From NCBI RefSeq assembly GCF_000502955.1, contig NZ_AYWO01000036.1:19284-53874 (forward strand): a DNA stretch of 34,591 nt, in the 5' to 3' direction. The notes below the pieces were generated by a model, which saw only the letters and a program-made list of their open reading frames with translations, made no database searches and was not told where the DNA came from. Source of the stretch: Mesorhizobium sp. LNHC252B00 (GTDB lineage Bacteria; Pseudomonadota; Alphaproteobacteria; Rhizobiales; Rhizobiaceae). Shown here in pieces: positions 14,824 through 22,684 of this stretch. Within the stretch, counting starts at the first letter, position 1; every line of letters starts with the position of its first letter. A program made the translations under genes and the position numbers.

Positions 14824-15528
14824 ATGGAACCTATCCTCCTTTATGGCTTCCCGGCGGGAAGCTCGATGGGGCTCGTCGCTGCCTTTGAACGCGTCGGGCA
14901 ACCCTATCGCCTGTGTCGTGTCGATATGCTCACCGAGATGAAGAACGATGCCTATGCCAGCATCAACGGCCGTCAGGAAACACCGGTTTTGATCACCGAC
15001 GAAGGCGCGGTGCTGACCGAGACCATGGCCATCGCCGCGTGGCTCGAAGCCCGCGACACGCAACGTCGCATCAGCTTCGACCCGCGCACGCCGCAAGCCG
15101 ACCGCATGCATCAGCTGATGGCCTTCGTGAACACCGGGTTCACCGCCGCTTTCAGCCCGCTCTGGGTAGCATTGGAAATGGCCGCGGATGAACCGGCTCT
15201 GAAGGCGACTTTGCGCGACTTCGGCCGCAAGGCCGTCACCGAACGCCACGGCCGCCTTGAAGCGATGATCACCGATACGGACTTTCTGGTCGGCGATCGG
15301 CTGACGCTGGCGGATACCACGCTGATTGGCGTGGCCCGATGGGCGGAGTTCCACCAGGCGATCGACGGCGCTGCCTATCCCAGGCTGGCCGCGTTGCGCC
15401 GACGCATCGAGGCCGAACCGGTGGTGCGATATGCCCTAGCTGTCGAGGATGGCGAAAGCCCTGCTGGTTCGGGCGCCTGCCTTGGCCATGTGCCGCTGGC
15501 CGAGGTGATCGATCGCTTCGCTGCCTGA
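14824..15528 (+). CDS. Glutathione S-transferase family protein
   Basis: The 234-residue protein has the two-domain GST plan. The N-terminal thioredoxin-like half (1-80) shows LLYGFPAGSSMGLVAAFE at the active-site helix, GRQETPVLITDEG with the cis-proline, and LTETMAIAAWLE with the glutathione-contacting Glu-Thr. The helical half follows, with DFLVGDRLTLADTTLIGVARW, the N-capping box region. The class cannot be assigned safely. The ATG at 14824 has GGAAGA upstream. Control by the divergent HxlR regulator suggests a role in detoxifying an electrophile. Confidence 0.88.
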   Translation: MEPILLYGFPAGSSMGLVAAFERVGQPYRLCRVDMLTEMKNDAYASINGRQETPVLITDEGAVLTETMAIAAWLEARDTQRRISFDPRTPQADRMHQLMAFVNTGFTAAFSPLWVALEMAADEPALKATLRDFGRKAVTERHGRLEAMITDTDFLVGDRLTLADTTLIGVARWAEFHQAIDGAAYPRLAALRRRIEAEPVVRYALAVEDGESPAGSGACLGHVPLAEVIDRFAA

Positions 15529-15746
15529 CGCGCTTCAGGTATTTTCAACCGCGCAGCGCCGATATGCCATGCGCCGCGCGGTTGCAAAGGCGGTACCGAT
15601 CCGGGAGAGAACCGGAATCAACCCAACCCGATCCATGGACTTGGCGACAAGCGGCTCTAAATCGACTAGAATAGCGTTTGAACGAAAAGTGGCAGCTCCG
15701 GGCGGCCATCCTGGCGGTGACCGCCCCGATATACGGGAGGAAGGTT

Positions 15747-16574
15747 ATGGCCGGCTTTCATGTCATGGCGGACGCACGTGGAATGCACGTGCAGCCAGCA
15801 GTGCGGCGCATTACCACGTCGGACCTTTGGGATGCACTGCGCCTCGGCGCCGAGGATTTCTGGGCAAAGCCGTCGCATTACGTGTTCCTGTGCCTGATCT
15901 ATCCCATCGTCGGCCTGATCCTGACGCGGTGGACGTCGTCTGGCGCCAATGCCATCCAGCTCATCTACCCCCTGATGTCGGGTTTCGCGCTGGTTGGACC
16001 GTTTGCCGCGATCGGCCTTTACGAGATCAGCCGCCGGCGCGAGCTCGGCATGGACACCTCCTGGTGGCATGCCCTTGACGTGCGCCGCTCGCCGGCGATT
16101 CCGTCGATCGTGGTGATCGGGGTAATGCTGGTCGCGCTGTTCCTATTGTGGCTGTACACCGCCCAGTCGATCTACACTGGCCTGTTTGGCGATCGGCCCC
16201 CGTCCTCGATCGGAGACTTCGTCCGCGAGGTGCTGACGACCAGCAAGGGCTGGACGCTGATCCTTGCCGGCAACGCTGCGGGTTTTGTCTTCGCCGCGGT
16301 CGTGCTGGCCACCACCGTGATTGCCTTCCCGCTGCTGCTCGACCGCGATGTCGGCGCCGTTTCGGCCATCGAGACCTCAGCGCGGGCGGTCATGACCAAT
16401 CCGCTGCAGATGGCGCTATGGGGGCTGATGGTCGCCGTGCTTCTGGTGATCGGCTCGATCCCGCTGTTTGCCGGGCTCGCGGTGGTCATGCCGGTGCTCG
16501 GCCATGCCACCTGGCATCTCTACCGCAAGGTGGTCGAGCCGGAGCGCGCGCAGCAGCCTAAGAGGCCGATGTAA
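15747..16574 (+). CDS. DUF2189-type integral membrane protein
   Basis: The 275-residue protein starts at an ATG with GGAGGAAGG just upstream. A hydrophilic N-terminus (RRITTSDLWDALRLGAEDF) leads into about six hydrophobic helices, with FLCLIYPIVGLIL and MSGFALVGPFAAIGLYEISRRRELG as the most family-like stretches. I place it in the DUF2189 family of predicted membrane proteins from memory of that pattern. Its function is unknown. It converges with the LysE-type gene, 10 bases away. Longer frames reaching upstream to 15678 lack a ribosome site. Confidence 0.8.
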   Translation: MAGFHVMADARGMHVQPAVRRITTSDLWDALRLGAEDFWAKPSHYVFLCLIYPIVGLILTRWTSSGANAIQLIYPLMSGFALVGPFAAIGLYEISRRRELGMDTSWWHALDVRRSPAIPSIVVIGVMLVALFLLWLYTAQSIYTGLFGDRPPSSIGDFVREVLTTSKGWTLILAGNAAGFVFAAVVLATTVIAFPLLLDRDVGAVSAIETSARAVMTNPLQMALWGLMVAVLLVIGSIPLFAGLAVVMPVLGHATWHLYRKVVEPERAQQPKRPM

Positions 16575-16584
16575 CGAAGCGCTC

Positions 16585-17217
16585 TCAGCGCTGCGCGTCG
16601 GTCGCCATCTTCAGCGCCAGTGCCGCCAGCACGGTGCCCATCATCCAGCGCTGGATGACCAGCCACAAGGGCCGTCCGGAGAGGAAGGTGGCGATCGAAC
16701 CGGCCGTCACCGCGATGATGGCATTGACGGTGAGGCTGATCGTGATCTGCGTGGCGCCCAGCACCAGAAGCTGCGACAGGACATGGCCTTTGCCCGGGCT
16801 GATGAACTGCGGCAGCAGCGACAGATACAGCACGGCCACCTTCGGGTTGAGCAGGTTGGTCATCAGGCCCATCGCGAACAGCTTGCGCGGCCTATCCCTT
16901 GGCAGTTCGCGCACCTGGAATGGCGAACGCCCGCCCGGCTTCACCGCCTGCCAGGCAAGCCAAAGGAGATAGAGCACACCGGCAAAACGCAGCGCGTCAT
17001 AGGCATAGGGCACGGCGAGCAACAGCGCGGTGATGCCGAAGGCCGCCGCCAGCACATAGAAGAGAAAGCCGAGCGCCACGCCACCGAGCGAGATCAGCCC
17101 GGCCTTCGGCCCCTGCGACAGGGAACGCGAGATCAGATAGATCATATTGGGGCCTGGCGTCAGCACCATGCCGAGGCAGACCAGCGCGAAGGCGAGATGA
17201 TTGGCGGTTTCGGGCAT
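16585..17217 (-). CDS. LysE/RhtB-family amino-acid exporter
   Basis: This 210-residue inner-membrane protein has six hydrophobic helices and the family's opening signature LVCLGMVLTPGPNMIYLISRSLSQG, with GGVALGFLFYVLAAAFG and MGLMTNLLNPKVAVLYLSLLPQF further on. Family members export amino acids such as homoserine, threonine, lysine or arginine; which one applies here cannot be read from the sequence. The start MPETAN at 17217 follows an AGGGGA site; an upstream in-frame ATG at 17265 has none. Confidence 0.9.
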   Translation of the reverse strand: MPETANHLAFALVCLGMVLTPGPNMIYLISRSLSQGPKAGLISLGGVALGFLFYVLAAAFGITALLLAVPYAYDALRFAGVLYLLWLAWQAVKPGGRSPFQVRELPRDRPRKLFAMGLMTNLLNPKVAVLYLSLLPQFISPGKGHVLSQLLVLGATQITISLTVNAIIAVTAGSIATFLSGRPLWLVIQRWMMGTVLAALALKMATDAQR

Positions 17218-17379
17218 TGGTTCGTTCCCCTGCCGTGGGTACGTGATCCCGCGAGCGGTCAACATGTGCCTGTCCCGGCAGGCGCGCGCAAGAGCATGGC
17301 TGCGCCAGCCGTTGCGCCAGTTGGTTGCCGATGCCTCTGGATCAGCCGACGATGTCGCTCAAACGTTCGGAGGCGCCTC

Positions 17380-18642
17380 TCATTTCGCGAGAGTAATGCG
17401 GCGGCTGGCATACATCTCGCGATTTCCAAGAGCGGCCGTGCAATCCGTTCTGACGGATGAGTTTCCCGTCATCTGCACGGTCTTGCCAACAAGCCTCAGG
17501 CAGTCGCCTTGGCCGCTCATATCCGAGTTGCCGGCGTAGGAAATGGGAGCGTCAGGCGCATAGATGAAACCGCTGATCACGGAATTTGCGCCGCCATTCA
17601 GCGTCAGGGCGGACGTGTTCCCGCGATCCTCGAAAATGGTGATGCCGGCGTAAGGGCCGCTGGTCGGCGGGGAAAGGTTCACCTGCTCATTGGCGTTTAT
17701 GTAGATCTGTGCGCCCTCCATGAGGAATATAGTCACGCCCTGGCCGGTCAGGCTACCGTTGCCTCCGGGCTTGATGGCGGTGCCGCGCAGGATGTAGACG
17801 CCCGGATCAAGTGTGATGTTTCCCGACAATGTTTTGTCGCAATAGGTGCCGGGCGACAGCCTGTAGGTCTTGCCGTTCCCGTTCGGGACCGGCAGACACA
17901 ATGTGAAGGGAGGAGGGACGACGTCGGCCAAAGGATCAAACGACGCATATTGATGTTCGAGCGGCGTTCCACAGGTGAGATTGGCGTTGGGTAACGAAAG
18001 GCCGGAAGTGCCGCCGACGGTCGAGACGCAGCCCGCTGAAACCAGCGCGGAACCGCCTCTGTTCACAGCATCGGACGCATCGGAGTTTGCCGCGATCACG
18101 CAGTTGGTCATCGAGACATTGGTCGAGCCCTGCAGGCTCACGGCGGCCGATGCCTGCGGATCGAGCGCCAGCACGCAGGCTTGCGCGCCGGGTTCCAGTT
18201 TGACCGAGGCGGAGCGGTGAGCCGGCCAGGACGGCGCGCCGCGGATAAAGCTTGCTCGGCTGATGCTGGAGGAAACCGAAATGTAGTAGGCGCTCGCGTC
18301 CCCGCTGGCTGCCGCCGAAAAGTTGGAGACGCTGCCCGAATATTCTTGCTGGTCGGCGGCGCTCATGTTGGCCGAGAAAAATGTCAGCCCGAGCGCCCGG
18401 ACATTACTTGCCGTCATGCCGGGCGAGTACTTCGTGCCGACTGCGAGCCCAGCCGCGTCCAGTGAGTTCTGCAATACCGCGGCGTCGTCGCTCGTGCCCA
18501 CCAGATCCATGATGCCGGCCACGCTGATCATTATCGGCAGCATCGCTATGGCGGTCGCCAAGGCAAAGTTGCCGCGCCTGTCGCGCGCGAATCTGAGGAT
18601 CATCGCCTTCAGCATCCCTGCCCAGAAGCCAGTTTTCGGCAT
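17380..18642 (-). CDS. TadG-like pilus-associated surface protein
   Basis: The protein has up to 420 residues. Near the N-terminus FARDRRGNFALATAIAMLPIMISVAGIMDL is the Tad/TadE-like anchor: basic residues, Gly-Asn-Phe, then a hydrophobic helix. The following 130 residues, with an AAVLQNSLDAAGLAVG segment, match TadG-related proteins. The C-terminal half (about 210-400) is Gly/Ser/Asn/Thr-rich with repeating short strands (GTYCDKTLSGNITLDPGVYILRG, NSVISGFIYAPDAPISYAG) and looks like a parallel beta-helix or adhesin-like region. Several cysteines occur in the exported part. No other tad or flp genes are in the window. The start is uncertain: ATGs at 18642, 18615 and 18603 all lack a good ribosome site. 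Confidence 0.8.
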   Translation of the reverse strand: MPKTGFWAGMLKAMILRFARDRRGNFALATAIAMLPIMISVAGIMDLVGTSDDAAVLQNSLDAAGLAVGTKYSPGMTASNVRALGLTFFSANMSAADQQEYSGSVSNFSAAASGDASAYYISVSSSISRASFIRGAPSWPAHRSASVKLEPGAQACVLALDPQASAAVSLQGSTNVSMTNCVIAANSDASDAVNRGGSALVSAGCVSTVGGTSGLSLPNANLTCGTPLEHQYASFDPLADVVPPPFTLCLPVPNGNGKTYRLSPGTYCDKTLSGNITLDPGVYILRGTAIKPGGNGSLTGQGVTIFLMEGAQIYINANEQVNLSPPTSGPYAGITIFEDRGNTSALTLNGGANSVISGFIYAPDAPISYAGNSDMSGQGDCLRLVGKTVQMTGNSSVRTDCTAALGNREMYASRRITLAK

Positions 18643-18714
18643 GACAATGCTGACAAAATGCTAAATTTCATGTTGCTGGATGTCTCAAAGGCCGGCCAGC
18701 TTTTTGATGGTTCG

Positions 18715-18722
18715 TTAACCAT
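18715..18722. promoter_or_regulatory. Possible CtrA half-site upstream of the TadG-like gene
   Basis: TTAACCAT lies 73 bases before the outermost start of the TadG-like gene. It matches the half-site of the alphaproteobacterial cell-cycle regulator CtrA as I remember it, and tad pilus genes are CtrA targets in Caulobacter. An 8-base match alone is weak. The surrounding divergent spacer (18643-18934) also contains a 7-base hairpin, CGGCGCA at 18734-18740 with TGCGCCG at 18745-18751, and no gene. Confidence 0.25.
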
Positions 18723-18934
18723 GCCGGCTCCGACGGCGCAATAATGCGCCGCCGTGACAGCTCTCTGAAGCGGCGAAAACATTGGCGCCGCGCTCCTTTG
18801 TGCGAGGCATCCGCTACCGCTCCCGCGGCCACGCTGAAAGCGGGTGACAGGCCGGGGCGGTTCGGCTAATCCGAACCGGCTGCGGCGAACCGTCGGCCGT
18901 GGTGCTCGTGGTGATCATGACTGAAGGAAATGGC

Positions 18935-19795
18935 ATGGCGGATTCGCCTGAAATCATCGGCTCGCTCGAAGACGTGTCGAAGACCTATTCGGCAATCCTG
19001 TGCGATGTCTGGGGCGTGGTCCACAATGGCGAGAGCCATTTCCCGGTGGCGGCCTCGGCGCTTGCGAGGGCTCGAGACGTAGAAATCCCCGTCGTCCTGA
19101 TCACCAATTCGCCGCGCAGAAGTGCCGATGTCGTGGCGCAGATGAACGCGATCGGCGTTCCACTATCAGCCTACGACCGGGTGGTCACGTCAGGCGACGT
19201 GACCCGAGATTTGATCGCCGAGGGCCCGCGCAAGATTTTCCATATCGGCGCCGACCGTGACTTCACCCTCTATGAAGGTCTCGACGTCGAACTTGTCGAG
19301 GAATTCGAGGCGTCCGGCGTCGTCTGCACCGGTCTATTCGATGACGAGGTTGAGAAGCCCGAGGATTACGCCGAGCTTCTGCGGCGGCTGCGCGCCAGGA
19401 ACCTGCCCTTCATCTGTGCAAATCCTGACATCGTGGTCGAGCGTGGCGAACGCCTCATCTGGTGTGCCGGCGCGCTGGCACGCGATTATGCCCAACTCGG
19501 CGGCCGCACATTGATCGCCGGAAAACCCTACGCGCCGATCTACAACGTCGCCATGAAGGAGGTTGTGGAGCTTCTCGGCCGGCCGGTCGAGCGCGGCCAG
19601 GTGCTGGCCATCGGCGACGGCATGATGACGGATGTGAAGGGCGCCGCCGACAATGGCTTCGACGTTCTCTATGTCTCCGGCGGTATCCATGCCCGTGACT
19701 ATGGCGATGCACTGCAACCGGATCCGGCAAGGCTGGCGGCCTTCCTGGAAAAGCATGGATATCGTCCGGTGGCCGTCATTCCCAGACTGCGGTAG
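18935..19795 (+). CDS. HAD-superfamily class IIA hydrolase (TIGR01459-like)
   Basis: The 286-residue protein starts at an ATG with AAGGA upstream. The NagD-like class IIA plan is visible: ILCDVWGVVHNG (nucleophile Asp24), VVLITNSPRRS (motif II), a cap region, then GRTLIAGKPYAPIYNVA and LAIGDGMMTDVKGAADNGFDVLYV (the metal-binding acidic motif). The second acidic position of the first motif is Trp (D-x-W), a feature of this subgroup that should weaken ordinary phosphatase chemistry. The ribF gene follows after only 6 bases, so they form an operon; a nucleotide- or flavin-related phosphatase role is a reasonable guess, not shown. Confidence 0.85.
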   Translation: MADSPEIIGSLEDVSKTYSAILCDVWGVVHNGESHFPVAASALARARDVEIPVVLITNSPRRSADVVAQMNAIGVPLSAYDRVVTSGDVTRDLIAEGPRKIFHIGADRDFTLYEGLDVELVEEFEASGVVCTGLFDDEVEKPEDYAELLRRLRARNLPFICANPDIVVERGERLIWCAGALARDYAQLGGRTLIAGKPYAPIYNVAMKEVVELLGRPVERGQVLAIGDGMMTDVKGAADNGFDVLYVSGGIHARDYGDALQPDPARLAAFLEKHGYRPVAVIPRLR

Positions 19796-19801
19796 GTGAC
19801 T

Positions 19802-20782
19802 ATGGCAGCTTTCCAGCACATTCTCGCAACCGAACCGCTGCCCGCCGACCTGCGCGGCGGCGTGGTGGCGATCGGCAATTTCGATGGCGTCCATCGCGGT
19901 CATCAGGCGGTGCTCGAGCGGGCATTGACTGAAGCCGGGCGGCGCGGGGTGCCGGCCCTGGTGCTGACATTTGAACCGCACCCGCGCAAGATTTTCAGGC
20001 CTGATATACCGTTGTTCGTGCTGACGCCGCCGCCGATGAAAGCGCGGCTCCTGTCCCTGCTGGGTTTTGCCGCGCTCGTCGAACAGCCGTTCACACGCGA
20101 CTTCGCCTCGCTGTCGGCAGAAGCATTCGTGACCGATGTGCTGGAAAAGAACCTTGGCATAACCCACTCCGTGACCGGGTTCGATTTCCATTTCGGCAAG
20201 GATCGTCAAGGCGGTCCGGCCTACCTGATGGCAGCCGGCGAGCGTCACGGCTTCGGCGTAACGCTCGTCGACGCCTTCCGTGACGAGGGCGCCGAGGTGA
20301 TCTCGTCCAGCCGCATCCGCGGGTTGCTGAGCGAGGGCGAGGTGGCCGAGGCTGCCGGACTGCTCGGCTATCGCTTCACCGTCGAAAGCGAGGTGGTCGG
20401 CGGCCAGCAACTCGGCCGCACACTTGGCTTTCCGACCGCGAATATGAGGCTGTCAGCCGAAGCCGCCCTCAAGGAGGGCATCTATGCCGTCAGCTTTCGC
20501 CGCGCTGATGGCACGCTTCACGATGGTGTCGCCAGCTTCGGCCGTCGCCCGACGGTTGACGACAATGGTGCGCCGCTGCTGGAAACCTTCGTCTTTGATT
20601 TCTCCGGGGATCTCTATGGCGAGATCTGCCGAGTTTCCTTCTTCGGGTTCCTGCGCCCCGAGGTGAAGTTCGAAGGGCTCGACGCGCTGGTCGCGCAGAT
20701 GAAGCGCGATGAAGCCGAGGCGCGCACGCTGCTTGCCGGCGTCAAACCGCTCTCCGACCTTGACGCAGCCATAGCCTTTTGA
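19802..20782 (+). CDS. ribF: Bifunctional riboflavin kinase / FAD synthetase
   Basis: The 326-residue enzyme makes FMN from riboflavin and then FAD. The N-terminal adenylyltransferase domain has VVAIGNFDGVHRGHQ (22-36) and the ISSSRIR-like motif SSSRIRGLLSEGEV. The C-terminal riboflavin kinase domain has GRTLGFPTANM (the P-T-A-N metal/ATP motif) and FSGDLYGE with the catalytic glutamate region. Length and order match RibF. AGGTG precedes the ATG at 19802. It is downstream of the HAD hydrolase and upstream of a palindromic repeat that probably ends the transcript. Confidence 0.95.
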   Translation: MAAFQHILATEPLPADLRGGVVAIGNFDGVHRGHQAVLERALTEAGRRGVPALVLTFEPHPRKIFRPDIPLFVLTPPPMKARLLSLLGFAALVEQPFTRDFASLSAEAFVTDVLEKNLGITHSVTGFDFHFGKDRQGGPAYLMAAGERHGFGVTLVDAFRDEGAEVISSSRIRGLLSEGEVAEAAGLLGYRFTVESEVVGGQQLGRTLGFPTANMRLSAEAALKEGIYAVSFRRADGTLHDGVASFGRRPTVDDNGAPLLETFVFDFSGDLYGEICRVSFFGFLRPEVKFEGLDALVAQMKRDEAEARTLLAGVKPLSDLDAAIAF

Positions 20783-20783
20783 A

Positions 20784-20828
20784 GCATGATCCCGAAAAGT
20801 GGGAGCCAGTTTTCGGACCAGATCATGC
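20784..20828. repeat. Intergenic palindromic element (GCATGATC type)
   Basis: GCATGATC (20784-20791) pairs with GATCATGC (20821-20828), and inside that CCGAAAA (20792-20798) pairs with TTTTCGG (20810-20816). It begins one base after the ribF stop and sits between converging genes, so its hairpin could stop transcription in both directions. Its sequence matches a repeat family that is common in Mesorhizobium-like genomes. Confidence 0.8.
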
Positions 20829-20840
20829 GCAAACGGGACA

Positions 20841-21395
20841 CTACCTTTTCAGCGCCAAACCGACGGCAATAAAGGTCCAGCCTTGGAAGATCAGGTCGAT
20901 CGCCAGGAAGAGCCCGAGCACCCACAGGCTGTTGACCGGCCAGCCCATGGCGATGATCAGGCCGGCAAGTGCGCTGACGACACCGGCCGCAACGACCCAG
21001 CCCCAGCCGCGTTGCGGCCGGTGGCTGTAGCCGACCCATGCCCTGAGCACGCCTGACGCGACCAGCGCGATCGCCAGCAGGAACGTGAGCACCGCCGAGG
21101 CAAGCAGCGGATTGTTGAAAGCGAAGAAGCCTGCGACGGCATAGAGCAATCCGCTGAGCAGCCAATAGAAGAAGCGGCCCCACGTCTTGACCCCGAACGC
21201 ATGCACGATCTCGATGACGCCCGCCACCAGCATCAGCCATCCCACGACATAGACCGAAGCCACAGTGGCGATGAACAGATTGCCGAATGCAATGCCGCCG
21301 AAGATGAGCAGCAGCACGCCGAGCGCGACAAACCACCCCCATTTTGTCCGGGTCTGTTCGATCGCGATTTTCAAGGCGTCGCCATTCAGGGTCAT
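20841..21395 (-). CDS. HdeD-family (DUF308) membrane protein
   Basis: The 184-residue protein has six hydrophobic helices in three similar pairs, as in HdeD: WFVALGVLLLIFGGIAFGNLF, VYVVGWLMLVAGVIEIVHAF, GLLYAVAGFFAFNNPLLA and so on, ending in IFQGWTFIAVGLALK. In E. coli HdeD is linked to acid tolerance; in rhizobia the function is not established. The start MTLNGD follows a GGAG nine bases upstream; a GTG six codons earlier is less likely. Confidence 0.85.
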   Translation of the reverse strand: MTLNGDALKIAIEQTRTKWGWFVALGVLLLIFGGIAFGNLFIATVASVYVVGWLMLVAGVIEIVHAFGVKTWGRFFYWLLSGLLYAVAGFFAFNNPLLASAVLTFLLAIALVASGVLRAWVGYSHRPQRGWGWVVAAGVVSALAGLIIAMGWPVNSLWVLGLFLAIDLIFQGWTFIAVGLALKR

Positions 21396-21586
21396 TGTCG
21401 CGGTCTCCACCAAGGGCTGCGGGATGCTGCCGGACGTTAGTCCCGGCGCCGGTCAGCGTCCAGTCGATGGCCGGCAGTGAGGGATCGTCGCAAACCCAGC
21501 CGATGTCTCGGGTTTAAATCAAATTTTACCAAACGGCCGTCAAAGCTGTCATCGGTAACGGTGTGCGTCGTGTTAGTGGAGTGGCC

Positions 21587-22393
21587 ATGAGTCCGGTCGG
21601 AAAAATCTCTCTGGTGTTGGCCGCAGCGCTGCTCGGTTGGGCGGGCACTGCCAATGCGGGCGAGGGCAACTGGTTGTCCGGTGACTGGTATCTGACAGTT
21701 GGCGCCACGGGCATGGTGGCGCCGAACTTCGAGGGCGGCAAGAAGTACCTGCTCAGCGCTTCTCCGATCATCTCGTTGGGCAAGGCCGGACCGGCGGCAC
21801 GCTTCACCTCGCGCAACGACAACATCTCGCTGGCGCTGGTCGACGATGGCAGTGTCCGTGCCGGCCTGACCGGCAAGTTCCTGTTTTCCCGTGACGATGA
21901 CAACGCCGATGAACTGAAGGGCCTCGATCCGGTGCGCTGGGGCGGCGAGGCTGGCGGCTTCTTCGAATTCTATCCGACCGATTGGCTGCGTGCCCGCGCC
22001 GAACTTCGCCACGGCATTCGCGCTCACAACGGCTTTGTCGCCGACATCGCTGCCGACGCCTTCTACGATGTGACGCCAACCCTCAGGATTTCGGGCGGTC
22101 CGCGCGTTTCCTTCGCCTCGGCCAACTATTTCGACGCCTATTATGGCGTCAATGCGCAGGAAGCCGTGGCCTCGGGCCTTAGCGAATATCACCCCGGTGG
22201 CGGCCTGAAATCGACCGGCCTCGGCGGCGCCATAACCTGGAAGGTGACCGAGCCGATGACCGCCAGCCTGTTTGGCGAATATTCGCGCCTGATGGGACCG
22301 GCCGCCGATTCCAGCCTGGTCAAGGAACGCGGCGACCGCAATCAGTTCATGATCGGCGTGTCGACCACCTATCGCTTCGATTTCACGATGTAA
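21587..22393 (+). CDS. MipA/OmpV-family outer-membrane protein
   Basis: The 268-residue product has a Sec signal peptide (MSPVGKISLVLAAALLGWAGTANA, cut before GEGN), then GDWYLTVGATGMVAPNFEGGKKYLL and alternating short beta strands that end in an aromatic terminus, TTYRFDFTM, as expected for an outer-membrane barrel. YPTDWLRARAELRHGI and FYDVTPTLRISGGPRVSFA are characteristic of the MipA/OmpV family. GGAG lies about 8 bases upstream of the ATG. The role is probably as a porin or scaffold for envelope enzymes. It stands alone; the following 185 bases up to the next repeat hold no supported gene. Confidence 0.88.
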   Translation: MSPVGKISLVLAAALLGWAGTANAGEGNWLSGDWYLTVGATGMVAPNFEGGKKYLLSASPIISLGKAGPAARFTSRNDNISLALVDDGSVRAGLTGKFLFSRDDDNADELKGLDPVRWGGEAGGFFEFYPTDWLRARAELRHGIRAHNGFVADIAADAFYDVTPTLRISGGPRVSFASANYFDAYYGVNAQEAVASGLSEYHPGGGLKSTGLGGAITWKVTEPMTASLFGEYSRLMGPAADSSLVKERGDRNQFMIGVSTTYRFDFTM

Positions 22394-22578
22394 GTGAATC
22401 GAACGAGACGCTTTATTCCTGCGCTCATCTCCGCTAAAAGCCGGGGCATGACGAGCTTTTCGCGCCTTTGCAGGCTGACGATACGAATTATGAGCCCGGT
22501 GTTCCGGGCGGCCTGAACGGTCGCCGGAGCCGCCGGGAATGTTGCGCGCGGCCTCTCGCGCTTTTTCCAGATCATAAG

Positions 22579-22622
22579 GCATGTCGCCCAAAAGTGGCCC
22601 CGGTTTTGGGAAAACGACATGC
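22579..22622. repeat. Intergenic palindromic element (GCATGTCG type) before ileS
   Basis: GCATGTCG (22579-22586) pairs with CGACATGC (22615-22622); inside, CCCAAAA (22587-22593) pairs with TTTTGGG (22604-22610). It ends 62 bases before the ileS start and would be in the ileS leader or promoter region. Related to the copies at 10644 and 20784. Confidence 0.8.
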
Positions 22623-22684
22623 GCAAAAAGTATAGTTCAACGCCCGAGCTCCTTTGCTGCCGGGCAAATGCACATGGCAGACCA

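Noticed and set aside
21437..22591. A minus-strand frame beginning MGDMPYDLEKAREAARNIPGG just beside the palindrome at 22579
   Set aside because: The first residues look gene-like, but the frame continues antisense through the whole mipA-type gene and there is no domain or ribosome site; likely repeat-associated chance.
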